NCBI RefSeq assembly: GCF_030867145.1
Contig: NC_134433.1
Span: 13,343,216 to 13,407,215, forward strand
DNA length: 64,000 bases
From: Opisthocomus hoazin
Lineage: Eukaryota > Chordata > Aves > Opisthocomiformes > Opisthocomidae
Direction: 5' to 3'
Position 1 is the stretch's first letter; every line of letters starts with the position of its first letter. Positions 30,950-43,735 of the stretch are shown here, piece by piece. The notes beneath the pieces are model-generated. The model ran no database searches. It saw only the letters and a program-made list of their open reading frames with translations, and was not told the origin of the DNA. The position numbers were made by a program, and so were the translations under genes.

Positions 30950-31050
30950 GGGCGGTGCTGCCCGGGGGCGGGGCCGGGGCGAGGGGCGGTGCTGCCCGGG
31001 GAGAGGGCGGGGCGAGGGGCGGTGCTGCCCGGGGGCGGGGGCGGGGCGAG
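30950..31050. promoter_or_regulatory. Three tandem 33-34 bp GC-box units in the NXN promoter
   Basis: Units at 30950-30983, 30984-31016 and 31017-31050 each begin GGGCGGTGCTGCCCGGGG and end in GGGCGGGGCGAG or GGCCGGGGCGAG, followed by the start of a fourth at 31051. Each carries one or more GC boxes of the Sp1/KLF type. They lie 96-196 bp upstream of the NXN start codon in a TATA-less, CpG-dense region, so a role as core promoter elements is likely but inferred. Confidence 0.75.
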
Positions 31051-31145
31051 GGGCTGCGCGGCGCGGCAGCGCCCCCTAGCGGGGGTGGGTCTGGGCTGGG
31101 CTCGGGCGGCGCGGGCTGCGGCTGAGGAGAGGGGAGCGGGGCGGG

Positions 31146-31463
31146 ATGGCGGGCGCCCTGTCGGAGGTGCTGGGCGAGGTGCTGGTGGCCGCGGACGGGG
31201 AGGAGGTGGCCGTGTCGTCGCTGGCCTCCCGCGGGGTCTCGCTGGTGGGGCTCTACTTCGGCTGCAGCCTCGGCGGTTCCTGCGCCCAGCTCGGCGCCAG
31301 CCTGGCCGCCTTCTACGGGCGCTTCAGGGGGGAGGCGGCGGCGGGCGGCGGGCAGCGCCTGGAGATCGTGTTCGTGTCGGCCGAGCAGGAGCAGCAGCAG
31401 TGGCAGGAGGCGGTGCGGGCCATGCCCTGGCTGGCGCTGCCCTTCGCCGACAAGCACCGCAAG
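31146..31463 (+). CDS. NXN: NXN, nucleoredoxin, exon 1 (first 106 residues)
   Basis: Thioredoxin-family oxidoreductase of cytosol and nucleus that binds Dishevelled and restrains Wnt signalling. Exon 1 starts at ATG 31146 (G at -3 and +4) and ends at CAC CGC AAG before GTGAGG, phase 0. It matches human NXN throughout: [69 protein letters not shown] and [14 protein letters not shown]. It encodes most of the N-terminal thioredoxin-like domain. The redox-active Cys-Pro-Pro-Cys of the central domain is encoded by later exons beyond the window. The segment between [10 protein letters not shown] and RLEIVF is about 14 residues shorter than in human, in a low-complexity Pro/Ala region. The gene points away from MATE copy B. 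Confidence 0.95.
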
Positions 31464-33718
31464 GTGAGGACCGCGGCGGGGCGGGGGGGGGGACGGGGAC
31501 GCGCCCCGGGCTTTGTCTGGGGGCGGCGGGGCTCGGCCGGGCGGGTCCCGCGTGGCGGCGGGCGCGTGGCGCGGGGTGGGCGCCTTCCAGAAAGTTCCCG
31601 GGGGGAGCCTGAGGTGGGGGGGGGGGGGGGGTCGGCTGCCTTCCCGCGGGGCGACGCCGCCTCGCCCGGCTCCGCCGGTGCCGCCGGTTCCCCGCCCGCA
31701 GGCTCCGTCCCCCGACACGGGGGCTGGGGGGAACAACCCCGGCCTGGGGTCGCTGGGCTCGACGGGTCCCTCAGCGGAGCGGGGAAGGCCGAGCCGAGAC
31801 CGGGCACCGCGGCCGCCGCTCAGCCCGAGGGCAGCAGGCCTCGGCGCGGCCGTGGGCCGGTCCCCCGTGGGCCCTGGCGTGGGTTTGGGCGCAGCGGCGG
31901 GGCGTTTGGGGGCTGAGGGGCGAGTTGGAGCCCGGCTCGGGTGGGAGCTGCTGGCCAAGGGGCCGGGTGAGGCCGTGGGGTGAGGGTTGTCCCACGCTGC
32001 AGCCCCTTCGCCCGACGAGGTGGACGCGAGAGGCAGACAGCGGGCACAAGGCGCTCTGTGAGACCCCGGCCAGGAAGGCTGCGAGGGGCGGCGAGGCGAA
32101 GGCTGGACTGCCCCATCCCAACGAGCTCGCAACCTTGGTAGCTTAAAAACAAAAAACACGGAACCAAACCCCAAAGCCTCTTCACAGCGCTGATCTCTGG
32201 GAGCTGTTAAGAATTGAAAAGATGGTGCCCCACAGTGCTGTTTCTAAACGTCGTTCGGGCCGTGGTTGCGGCTGCTGAAGGCAGCGGGCAGGTGCTGGCT
32301 CCGCTCTCCGGTTCAGAGGGGCCGGGGGTGGCTGAGCCCCCTCGGGCATCCCCCGCGCTGGGGCTCTGCGGGGCTGTGCTGGGCGGAGAGGGACGACTTC
32401 TTCCGAACCGGTCTCTGAACCCTCGTCTGCCGACACTTCACACGGTTCATTAGGAGTCATTTAAGGAAAAGCTGGTTGTTGTCTGCGCCATGTGATGTCT
32501 GCTGTGCTGAGAAAAGGTGTCCCTTGTTTGAAACCCGGATTCAGCTTTTTGCCTCGTTTGCTGCAAGTTTTTGTCACTAAGCCTCCAGTTCTGCAAAAGC
32601 TCTCATGTGTTTAATGCCATGCACGTGGGGGATGCTGCTGAGGGCCCCCAGTTTGCCCCTTTGAAGTCCATCTCTAACTGGGAGCTTGCATGAGTGGTCA
32701 CAGGTCGGGGTCTGAGATCAGTTTAATTAACAAGGGGAGCTGCAACAGAAGCTTCGTCCTTTAAAGAAATAAGAGTTTAATTCCGGTTTCTTTAAAACCA
32801 AACCCTCTTCCTACAGGGATGTGAAAAGATTGTGGTTCCAATTAGTAGCTGGCCATTTCCCTACAGAATGTTTCAGATTATTTGGGTGGTGGGACTTTTG
32901 CTTGCCGTATTTGCTTTAATAATTCTGCTGCAACGTAGTTAAATGGTTGGGAAGTCGCAGAGGTGGAAGGTGGCATTAATTTTACATGTTGGCCAATACT
33001 TCATCTATTAGATTGCAAGAAAACATTAAATAAAAAGATTATGGGGTCTTAAACTCTTATTCCAAGAAGCCCTGAGTTAAATTCAGGATTATTTTTGTGC
33101 GGCGTGTAAAGTAATTGAAGCTCGTGCTGTATATTTGCGAAACTAAGCAGATGTGATGTGGCTTTGGAGGAAGCTTAATCTATGGATAACAGAGAACCTA
33201 TTTGTAAGTTATAAGGGCAATTATGTCAGGATATCTGGTTTCTAACCAGGAGATTTATAACCCGTGGTTCAGGCAGTTAGAAGTTTCCTTGTATAATAGG
33301 CTGATTTTTAAATAGTTAGGTTAATGACCTGACTCTCCAGAAAAGCACAAACTTTCTATTTTTCAGAAACATGCCAGCAAGAGCTGGGGATGTCTAGCAT
33401 ATGTTCAGTACCTCGCAGGCTTAATTTGTTTAAAAACAAAAGCATTAGAAAAATGCAGGCAGTGTTTTGAGTTATGGTTCCTTTGCACTAAAGGCTATTC
33501 CTAAACCCGATGTGAGACAACCCCTGGAGAATTATATAGATTTATGGGAAGAAAGGGATCTGAGAATACAGAGTGGAGATAATGGAGAGAGAGAGAGAGA
33601 AGTGGGAGCATCGGGCAGGGAGCTGAGCCCGATCCCTGAGCTCAGCCTTAGCCCCGCAGCCTGTGGAGCCCCTGTCCTTGGGGGGTTCAGGGCTCGGGTG
33701 GGTGAAGCTGTGGCTGAC

Positions 33719-33776
33719 GGGATCTCGTGCTGGGGAGGACAGGACTCGAGGACCTCCAGAGGTTCCTTCCAGCCCA
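33719..33776 (+). mobile_element. Probable degraded CR1 3'-end fragment
   Basis: GGACTCGAGGACCTCCAGAG followed by GTTCCTTCCAGCCC closely follows the CR1 3' UTR motif seen intact at 16830-16870 (GGACTAGATGACC, AGAGGTCCCTTCCAACCC). The ATTCTGTG tail and upstream ORF2 sequence are not recognisable, so this is a short, old remnant or a chance match. Confidence 0.45.
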
Positions 33777-36700
33777 CGCTTCCCAGTGTGGGTCGGTGAC
33801 TTTATCTGCTGAGGTCGCGAAAGCTTTGGGGAGAGATGGCTTCCTATCCCATGCTGTAGCATCTCTTTTATTGCTCACAGTTATTGACTGATACGGCTGG
33901 TAAGGTCCTGCTTTCCTACTGAAACGTTTATCAGTGTGTGCGTTGTCTTTCTCTGGTGTACTCTGTGTTCTTTCAACATTTTTGCTTCTTCCAAACCACG
34001 GGCATGAAATGCTGAAACGCTGATCGCTGTTAAAAACCAAGCTCGTTTCTGGGCTTGCAGGAAAATTCCCACAGTCCTAAAAGTAGAATAGGATCTTACG
34101 CTCATGGTTATTGGTGCAAGTAGTATGGGCTGTCAGAGAAAACAGCCACTCTTCGGTGGATGCCTCAGTAACTCAGTAATGCCAGGGTTCAGTTACCAAG
34201 TACATAACAGCCTGTGCGCCTTGCAACAACCAGTTGAATCTGAGTAACTTCAGCAATTTCTGTCTCCAAACCAGTAATAAAAGAAAGCAGTAGAAGTCAG
34301 CAAACATCTGGACGTGGGGAAAGCCTTTGATTAATGAGGAGGATGGCATCATGCCTCTGTCTGAGCCACAGCCAGCTGTTTTTTGTTTTTTTGTTTTGTT
34401 TTTTTCAAGAACAAAACCTTAACGTGCAAAGTGAGATCGGAGGCCTTTAACTTGTGATGCACATCTCTCAGTTAAGCTGTTCAGCCCCGGACTTGGGTAG
34501 CTGTACGTAGCTGTTGGTAGTTGATTTGTCTTCTGATAATGCCTGGCATTGCTGAGCAGAACATGGGGGAGAGATGTTGCTCCGTGTTCTTGTTTCATTG
34601 GGGTTTTGATTTAACATCACTGTGGTGTTATCTGTTTGCATGAACAGCTGCTCAGGTTCTGAAGGGTTGATTTAATAACAGCTTTAACTGCTGATTGCTA
34701 CTGAGAACCTCAGTAATGTAAACAGCCCCCATCTGTCTACATGCCCTGATGTCACCCACTTCTCCCAGGGAGCTCCAGACCATCCCTGCTGCAAAGCCCA
34801 CCTACGCTCGGGGTGAATTTGGGTGCTCTTTGAGGGCTTATGGCACTCCGGCTTTTGGAGCAGAGCAGGAGCGTGCCGTCCAGCTGTGCTGTGTTGCTGT
34901 GGGATGTCTTGATCATTTCTGCTAAAAAAAAAATATATATGGCCACATTTGCCATCCAGTAGGTCCTCTCACAGGGGTCCATGTAGGAGTGGGGGAAAGC
35001 AGGGTCGGGGTGCTGGAGGAGAACGAGCTGCAAGCGGGTGTGCACTGGGAGAGAAGCGGTTTATCTTTTACTGTTGTTTATTTGCCTTTGCCTTTGTTTT
35101 TACTTGTTACGTACTTGGCCCAGTCGCCTTCCTCATTCTTTTTAATCTTGACTTTTCCCATTAGGCTTACTTGGTGCATCCGCGGTGGTGTAGGGTCTGT
35201 GCTTTGCCTCTTGTTTTGTGTTTGCTTTCTGCTGTGTTTATGCATCTGCTCCAGTGTTGCCCAGATTCTTCCTGGGAAGACAAACCCATTTCCACTGGAG
35301 CTGAAATACTTCTGCTCCGGTTTTAAATAAATGTAAACCACGTTGAGTATGTTTCTGTGGTTACTCGGTCAAGTATCTGAAGGCAGCTTGAGAATCTCTG
35401 TTTGCTCTCGCTGGTAAATATGATCCGATTGGGATAGAATGTTTTTCCTTTATCTTAAAAGTTAGATTTGTATACCTTGCTGTATGTATTTTCTCCTGTC
35501 TTCACATGAAATGTGTCTTTTGCTGAATTGTGTGGCAGAGGCACGTTATCGTACTCTGTGTGTGAAGACATCTGTCCTGCCTCGCCCGAAGGAGGGGGAA
35601 AGGTGCAAGTTGGTAGTTTTGGATTTTTGTTGTTTTAGCGGCTTGACTGCTACGGTGGGTGATCCGCGAAGGATGTGGACAGAACACCCTTCTGTGCTGG
35701 AAGCACGTCTTCCTCAGCACTGCAAGTAAGACGGTGCTCTGAAGGTTGATGGCTGAAATGTGACCATCCTCTTGCTTGTTTGCAGGTGTCTCTGTGAAGT
35801 CTTTTCCAACAAATTCTCACCCATTGTTTTTTTTTTTAAGTTGTGTTCTGTGTTCCCCCCACCTTCCCAAGAGAATGACATTTTCTTTCCCTCTGCTTAA
35901 AAGGATTGTCTGCTGTGGGAGCCCCACCCAATAAGACACCAGGTACTAGTTCTGTAGGTAGAGTTTGTGCAAGAACTGGTGGGTAGGAGGTAGAAATGCC
36001 ATTAAATTAGATGGTATGCAGTTTTTTTGTGTGTGTGGGAAAAGACCTCAAACCCTTGATTACAGTTTAAGATACACTGTGATTTTCAGGTTCTCGTAAC
36101 TTTTCTGTTTGAAATCGCCATCTGCTGAGATCTGGGAGGCAAGTGGTCAGCACAGATGTGGGATTTGTCTAACAGAAAATTTTATAAATCACTCGAAGCA
36201 GCTTTTGAGTTTCATCATATAAAAATATCTAGGTAATCACTTTCAGCTGTATTCCTGACTGTATTTCTGGGGTGGGAATGTATATGAAATCTTTGGCTTA
36301 CGGAGATGTGGGTTTGAAAAATATGGTCTTTTCATGACATAAGGCTATTGAGCAAGAAGCAAGGCATTAGCAGCACCAACTGATTCTTTGTTTGCTTTGA
36401 AACTCGCTGGTTCTGAAACATAAGAATGGGAGATGTATGAAAGGAGCAGAGAGAAGCCTGTGTGCTGTTTTTCATTGTGGCATCTTAATCCAGATGTTGA
36501 AATGAAAACGTTCATTTAAAAATGCACGGTTGACAATTTCATTTGTTACTCTCAGGTTGCAGACCTAAGCAAAGCAACTTTATTTAAAGTAATCAGCGCA
36601 CAGCTCTACAAAGGAAGGTACTAAATAATGAAGCATTTTTCTGTGTGATTTTGGAAAAGTACAACAGTGAACTTCAGAGGAATAAGCTGTTTGGTATTTC

Positions 36701-39700
36701 CACATCGTGTGGACGGCTTTGAAGCCAAAACATTCTCTAATTCTTGTTATTGTTGATGCCGCTTTTCAAAATCATTTCTGAGTGTATTTTATACAGCTTT
36801 GCAGTGACCCTCCCTATAATTAGCAGTTGTCTCTCACGCCAAGACCCTAATCCTTCGATGAAGTCCCCATAGACATTCACTGCTGTCAGTAGACTGCAAG
36901 TCTGGGGGCTGCGGTTAAAATCCAGGTCCTGCAATAGTTGCAGAAACATCACTGGTGTCCTTGGAAGCTGGATTTCCCTGCATAGCCAGACCGTGGCCTG
37001 CCTGAGCGCCTTTCCGGGGAGGCAGGGGGGAGGATTAGTATTTTCAATGGTCTTGCTGATGTGTCATCTGCCGTGTTGCTTATTGCATCCTTCAGTCAGT
37101 AATTGCTCATGTTTGATGGCCAGCTCTGAAAGTCCTCGGACATCTTCCCATCGCCAGATCCTCCCGGCTCCACGGTGGGGAGAAGCAGCAGGAGCTGCTG
37201 CTGCTCACACACAGTTGGATCTTGGACTGGGCTCTGCAAATCCTGTCGCAAAAACCGGCATCAGGTTTGCATTGCCTTTGGATGGTGGCTTCTTCAGGCG
37301 ATTTGATGGAGTTTCAGTTGGAAACGCAGTAAGCTGTCTCCTTGTTCAATACTTGAAATGATCCTTTTGTACCGTTGCTTATATGTATTTCTTAGTGCTG
37401 AGAAAGTTTGTGTGAGATTCATTGTGAGTTCATTCTTAGCAGGTACGGGTGTTGAGAGAGTCCGGGGGGTTTTGATGTTGGAGTTTTTTGATCCTTTCTA
37501 GTGGACGTACTTTTAGTGTTTGAGTGGCGTATGGTAGGGTTGGCTCCTGGGCTGGGGTAGGGTTTCACTTCTCCTGAATTGCAACTGGGTAGAGCGCTCT
37601 GTTTTGCATTCCTGTTTTTTTCAGCAACGCTCCCAGCGTGGAAGTTGGGGTATGGTTTTAATCTAAGTCAAGTCAGAAGATATTGCACTTCTGGGTGATC
37701 AGACCAGGGGAATTCGTACCCCAGCCCCACGCACCCTCCTCCCTGACAGGGCAGATCCAATGTAGGGGTCGTCTGCTCCTTATTGCTAGAGTTTTGACAT
37801 GAAATGTGGGGATGAAAAGCAAGCTGAAGGGAGTACTGGGGACTGTAATACTGCAGGCTGAACTCTGAATTAAGAAAACAAGTTTGAGCAGTGTTTCCCT
37901 GAGCATTTGCTTGCTGAGAAGCCCGCTGGTGTGTGCAGATTGCTTCCTTCTTCCCCTCCCTGTTTTTTATCAGGGAAACAAGTTCCAAGCAAAATATTCC
38001 AAAGTGATATTTAATTACTCTTTAAAATGCAACTATTTGTCTTATCAACCATGTGGATTTCTGTTTGCTGCTTTGATTTGGCAGTTAGTAGTTTGTCATT
38101 TTTAAAAAGCTTACACACTCCAGGAATCTGTGATTTTTATGCTTTTGAAAGGAGTGATGTTGAATTAACTGCAGCTTTGAACTATTCACGGATAATATCA
38201 GGCCCCCTGCTTTCAGCAAATAACAAGCTGACTCCTGAGCTTTCAGGCTGGGTTGAATACTGAATAATCACGACTTTATAGCTGTGTGCGTTCTCTGAAC
38301 TGGTTCCACGGCACGTCACGGCGTAATGCAGGTAAATTTGAAACACTTTTCTAGACAGATCACTTTGTGCTTGCGCCCACTCCAGATAATGGTTAGGAAA
38401 GGGGGGAGTCGTGCCAGCGTGGAGAGGATGCTTGGATTCCTTGGGCTTTGTGCACATTAATTCCGCTCCGTTCCCAGGGTAGGATCCTGGCTGGGGGGTG
38501 TTCGGCTGGGGGAGAGGGTTTTTCCCAGCACTGCCGTGTCGTCCCTCGGTGCTGGCTGGGACGCTGCTTCGCTGCTGATGCTCTGTAAGCAAAAAACACA
38601 ATCAGAGTGAAATCTGTAGGTCGCAAGGTAAAGATGTGGCCAGGGGAGAAACTGGGAGCGGGATGAGCTGACAAGTAAGCAAACAGACGTATGAAGTTCT
38701 CTCATGGGAAAGTGAATTATACAGTATTTCAGTTTACAATGTGAGCATCTTGTGTGATAGCTGATCTCATTTTCATCATCTCAGTTTTCCAAAGAAAATG
38801 TAGTGTCTTATTGATTTGACTTAGAGTACACACGATTAATAGAAGGGTGGAACTGAAAAAATGCGGGAATGGTTTCTGCATACTCTCACGTCTTTCTTTC
38901 AACACCACGAACAATTGCAACCAACAATTAATATGTAAAGAATTTGCAGTCTTGATTTAGTGTGAGTGACTGACTGCTCCGGTTGCGTCAGGGCGTTAGC
39001 TGAACTTTTGCAATCTGATCGAGCCCCTGCCTGGAGCCCAGCAAGCCCCTCTGGCCTGCAGACAGAGCGATGGGAGCCCGGACGGAGACGGGGAGTGCGG
39101 CGTGATGGATCCCGGCCGGAGCCGGGGGACGAGTGCTGGGCACAGAGCCTGAACGCTGGGGACAGTCTGCGTCGTGAAGGATGCGTTTCAAATGATGGGT
39201 GTCACCGCAGCTGTGGAGACTGGGAATGGTGCAGGGGGGCGAAAGTGTCTTCAGCAGGGTCGCAGGGAAGCGAACGCCGGGCAGAGCAAGCCTGGAAGCC
39301 GAAGGCTGGTGATGGGGAGGCAGTGGGGCTGCCCGGGGCTGCTGGGGGCAAGGCTCAGCAGCCTCTGCAGGCAGACAAAGCAGTGTAGCAGTGGGGTGGT
39401 GGGAGGTGTTGCTGTGGGTATTTTGCACCCCTGAAGATCTGCAGCAGTTGAAGCTGTCCTGCCCATCCAAGTCGGGAAACTCGAGAGTCCATTGGCAACA
39501 TTTTGTCTGTCTTTGCAACTGTGGCTATATCCAGCTCGTCTTTAAAATATCTTAATGGAGAAAAGGTGCAAAGGTCCTTATTTAAAATGAATTTGCCAAG
39601 TTACTAGATTTTTATTTCATGCCTGAGGTATAAAAAATAGATGGTGGCATCGTTAGCTGCGAGCGGGGCCTCGGTGTGGCTGGCCCGTGGCGAGGGGGTG

Positions 39701-42700
39701 GCAGCCGGCGCAGGGGGTCGGATCCCGCCGGGGGGGATCTCTGCGAGGCTGGCCTTTGACAGCTGAGAGGGGAGCATTGTGTTACGTTTCAATGCAAGGA
39801 TTTAAGAATCTGGGTGGGAATTAGGTAATGTTTGCAGAAGAGAGTAGAAAGCAACTGAAACGAATTGCATCTGCGTGAGCGAGCTGGCGAGCAAAATTCT
39901 AGTTCTCCCTCATTCCCAAGAGATTCCCACTGGAGAGATGAAGTCATAGCTGTTACTTCATTAGCGTTAACTGAGGATGCTGACAAATGAGCGCCGTTGA
40001 TCTGTGCCGGCCCAGTTGAAGGGAACGTTGTCCCGGCTCTCGCCCCGTGCCTGGGCAGTCACTGCCCTGGCCGTGGCTTTGGCAGCAGCACGCGCCGACT
40101 CCCCAGCCGCGCTGGTTCAGCTCAGTGTTTTTTTTTTGAAAGGCCACCGCTTTGTCCAGCTCTGAGTTGGCTTTTACAGGTCCTGCTTTGCAGAAGGCAG
40201 CTGCCGAGCTGCAAACAGCAGCCTTGGACTCGCCAGAACGACTCCATCAACGCCCCAGACCGTGCCCAGCGTGGGGAGTGTTAATGGCACCCAGCGGTCC
40301 GAGCCCCGCTTCCAGAGCAAACAGACGGTGAAGGATCTTGCCCTCGCCACTCGCAGCATTGCTGTGGGAGTCCCTTTTGGAAGAAGTGTGAAATTTATTA
40401 TAATATGTCCTGAGGATCTTATGGCAGATCTGAGCTGCGAAATCTTCTAAACCTGAGCCTGCAACTTCATTGACAGGGCCTCTCACTTTGCTCTGCTCCA
40501 AGCTTATGGTTTCACTGCTCCAATATTTTTCCATACATGGAAGCATTCCTGCCCCAGCCTGGGCTAATCCTGACATGCCACTGCATCTGGATGTTAGCTC
40601 GTTTTTCACAGCTGACACTGTGCAAAGGCAGATGTCTGATCTTACTTTTGTTTAAATAGGTTTAATTCAGCCAACAAAAGTCTTACCCTATAGGTAAGCA
40701 GGGGAAGAAGAAAAAGAAGTGGTTTTCCATTTTATCAACCTCCCAGGGCTGTTAGGTGGATGAATTGGTCCCCGGTAATGCTGTGCTTTGGAAATGTACA
40801 GTATTTAAATTGCAGGGGGGTAACAAAGCACAGTTTTGTGTCTCCTGCACAAGCTGAACCTGTCTCCTTCCGTGGCTTGGTCGGCAGAGAGGAGCCCCTG
40901 CCTGCCCGTCCCATCCCGTCGGAGTACGCTCGCAGTCTCTCCCCTCTGCTCCGACAGCCCGTCAAAGGCTCCGTGCTGTTCGGGACGTATTTGGTGGCTC
41001 GGCGAGGCTGGGGCTGCTGTGCTCTTGCAACTGAGCCGAACGCCTCAGCCGTACAGGAGAAAGAGATGCTTGTGCTGGTGAGCTGCTCTCTGAGCCGGGG
41101 GCCTGTTTATACTCCCTCCCTCACCGGGGCGGGCTGTAAGTTTTAATTAAATGTCTGTAAGGTGCTCTGCGATCCTCTACTGAAAGGCCCCGTGTGAGGG
41201 CAATGCCTTTGGATAAAAGCTAGAGACCTTTCCCACCCGTCAGGGAAGAGTTGGAGCTAAAACAGTGAGACCCAAGCAGCTGAATCTGAACAGATGCCTG
41301 TTCTCCCACACTTTGATAGTTCAGAAGGATTATTCTGCCTCTCCCCAAAAAAGGAGAAACACGGTGATTTTAGAGTGTTGCCAGGGATCTTGGCTCCATC
41401 CCGTCCTGCTCGCTGCTGGTTAAAAGGTTGCATGCTGGGCTGGAGGCGTGTGTGGAGGGTTTCGGTTGTGGGCTGTGCGGATTCGTTTGCAGTTCAGCTT
41501 CCGCTTGCCTGGCTTTTGTGGGGGGTCCTGGGTGCATCGTGGGTCCCGGTTTGTGCTTTGTCACTTGGCTGCTGCTGTTGCCTGCAGGAATAAGGTGACT
41601 TGAACTGAACCGGGAGGAAGACAGCAAGGGTAGAACGGCTTTCAGATGAACCAAGCCATGTGATGGCATCGGAAGAGAAAAAAATTTCCAGGTTTGCTGT
41701 CGGAGCTGTGAAGCAGATGAAACTCCTTTGTGTGACTGTTTCAGCCGTGGAGAAGCAAGTGAGTCCAAGAGCTGTTGGGCCCGTGGTGGTCCCAGTCCCA
41801 CCGAGGGACACCCAGCCCCTCCGTTCGCCCCTCTAAATGCAGCCCGGGGTCTGGGCGACAGCAGCGCTCTGGGCCTCGCACGTGTGCTGGAGTCTGACGG
41901 GGTTTCAGCATCAGACAGGCCACCTGGGTGTTGGAAATGTTCTTCCCTCTGCCTTGGCTTTCTGACTACTGCTCTGACACTCGCAGAGCGAATCCAAGGG
42001 CACCAGGCTGCAAATCCTGCCTTGCAAGTACTGCCTGGGTGTTTAGCTTGCAGGAATGCTCTTCTTTTATCAGCTGATACTGGTGTTTGAAGAGGGCAGG
42101 GAGCTATGCTCATTTCCTTCGGAGAGGCTGATGACTCTGCCAGCTGAGTTTTTAGGGTGCTCCCTTTTAAATTCTGGTTTGTGACTGTAGGGCAGAGGGG
42201 GCATTGCTGTTATGTTTCAGGCTGCTTCTAACGAGCTCTTCCCTATAATGTCTCTGCTCAGGAGCTTTTCAAGTAGCTGCGTGTGTTAGGGAAGCCTTGC
42301 TGCCTTCGTCCGATGGTCGGGGAGACTGAGGCGAGAGGGGTCTGGGGGCTGGATGAGTGACCGGAGTGGGGCTCTGCGGCTGCTGCCACCGGGGTTTCCC
42401 ACTCCCAGCAGCCCAGCCCCATCTCACTGGGCCCACACCACACATGAACTTGAGCCTCGGGTTGTTCTCCGCTTCCCTGCCCGCCGCCGCGTCAGCCACA
42501 ACCGTTGCCCCCCGCTGCTGCCGCCGTCGTGCCGCGCGCTTCCAAAATCGGATTCGTTCCAGAGTTAGAAAAGACCCATTTTTGTGTCCTAAGCACTGGA
42601 TTTCACAGATACATGAGGGGAAAGGTCTTAAAGCCTGCAGCTTGATCTGCTAATCTGAAGGCATGGGAAGTTTTTCCTTGGAAGATTTGCTGCCTGGCTT

Positions 42701-43575
42701 TCTCAATGCAAGTTTGCGCAAATATGTTTTGTGCCTACAATGGGTCGTAGCAGCTGGATACCTCCCACCAAGATTACTGATATTTAGGTCTTTGATTTTG
42801 GCAGAGACGCACAGCAATAAATTAAATGAGTAGGGGAGTTTCAGCGAGTAGTACAGATGGTGGGAAACTGAGGGCAGGGACTACTTAAGTGCTAACGTAT
42901 GGTGCAGCTTTGACTCCTTTATTTTTTAGAAGGCATGGAAAAAGCTGGGGGCTGCTCTGCCAGCAATTTTGCCTCCCCCTTGTCTTCAAAGACCTGCCAG
43001 CCACCTCTGTTGCAATGCTTTATTGACGGTCAAGAAAGGAGTGCCCTGCGCGTGCTCCTGCCTGCCGGCACGGCGGTGGCCCCCTGCCTGTCTGTCCTCT
43101 TGCTGGCCTGATCCTGGCTCGCTGTACAGATGGGTGCTCTCTGTCTTGGGTTTTCTGCTTTCTTGGCAAACACTGGGAAAACTGACTGTTAAATGAGATT
43201 TCTTGTCTCTTTGTAAGTCTTCTACTTTTCCCCCTCCTTAGATGTGACCTGCTTTAGGTTTCGTTTAGCTGTGGAGATTCAAGTGGAACGATTTCATTCC
43301 CTTCTCCACCCCATCTGTGTTAATGCGCTGTGTCTTTGACTGATGGTTTAATTATTGTGCGTGACAGGAGCATCCAGGGCCCCACTTGGCAAAAGCTGTT
43401 TGTTTATCACTGAGGTGGTGCACAAAGTAGATGTCTGCTGCCCTGGTTGCTCCCAGGACAGGATTTTGCCTAGAGAGGCAGTTATGAAGCCAGTTAATTG
43501 CTGCGTTGTGAGGCAGAAGGGTAGGTGGCTGTCCCTGCCTTCCCCTGCGGGCACAACGCTGCCGGCTGCATGGGG

Positions 43576-43735
43576 CCAGGGGCTCTGGAGCTGGAAGGAT
43601 GGTGATGTGCTGGGATGGGGAGAGGCTCCTAGGTTGGGAGGAGGGATGGGGAGCGTGGGAGGAGCAGGCAGAGGGATGGGATGGGCAGGGAGGGAGGGAG
43701 GAAGGCATGGATGGATGGAGAGAGGCGTGAGGACC
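43576..43735. repeat. Purine-rich GGGA/GGAT low-complexity tract
   Basis: About 160 bp dominated by GGGATGGGGA, GGGAGGGAGGGAGGAAGG and ATGGATGGATGG motifs, with only short C/T interruptions. Likely an imperfect microsatellite within NXN intron 1, with possible triplex or quadruplex potential. Confidence 0.6.

Larger units (their letters stand above)
30680..32000 (+). promoter_or_regulatory. CpG-island promoter spanning NXN exon 1
   Basis: Dense CpG and GC boxes run from just after the 8-bp array through exon 1 into the first 500 bp of intron 1, then fall away. A G16 run (31616-31631) and other G-tracts inside the intron could form G-quadruplexes. Bounds are by eye. No TATA box seen. Confidence 0.7.

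Noticed and set aside
30566-31612. 348-codon plus-strand open frame overlapping NXN exon 1
   Set aside because: Different frame from NXN, made of the GC-box repeats and GC-rich shadow sequence; the NXN frame matches the known protein.
30141-32174. 677-codon minus-strand open frame
   Set aside because: It is open only because it crosses the stop-free 8-bp array and the CpG-rich region antisense to NXN exon 1; composition is Pro/Ala/Arg and Cys/Val/His repeats with no domain.
41370-42113. 247-codon minus-strand frame in NXN intron 1
   Set aside because: No recognisable domain, no repeat of the pattern on flanking sequence and no splice context; likely a chance frame in GC-rich intron.
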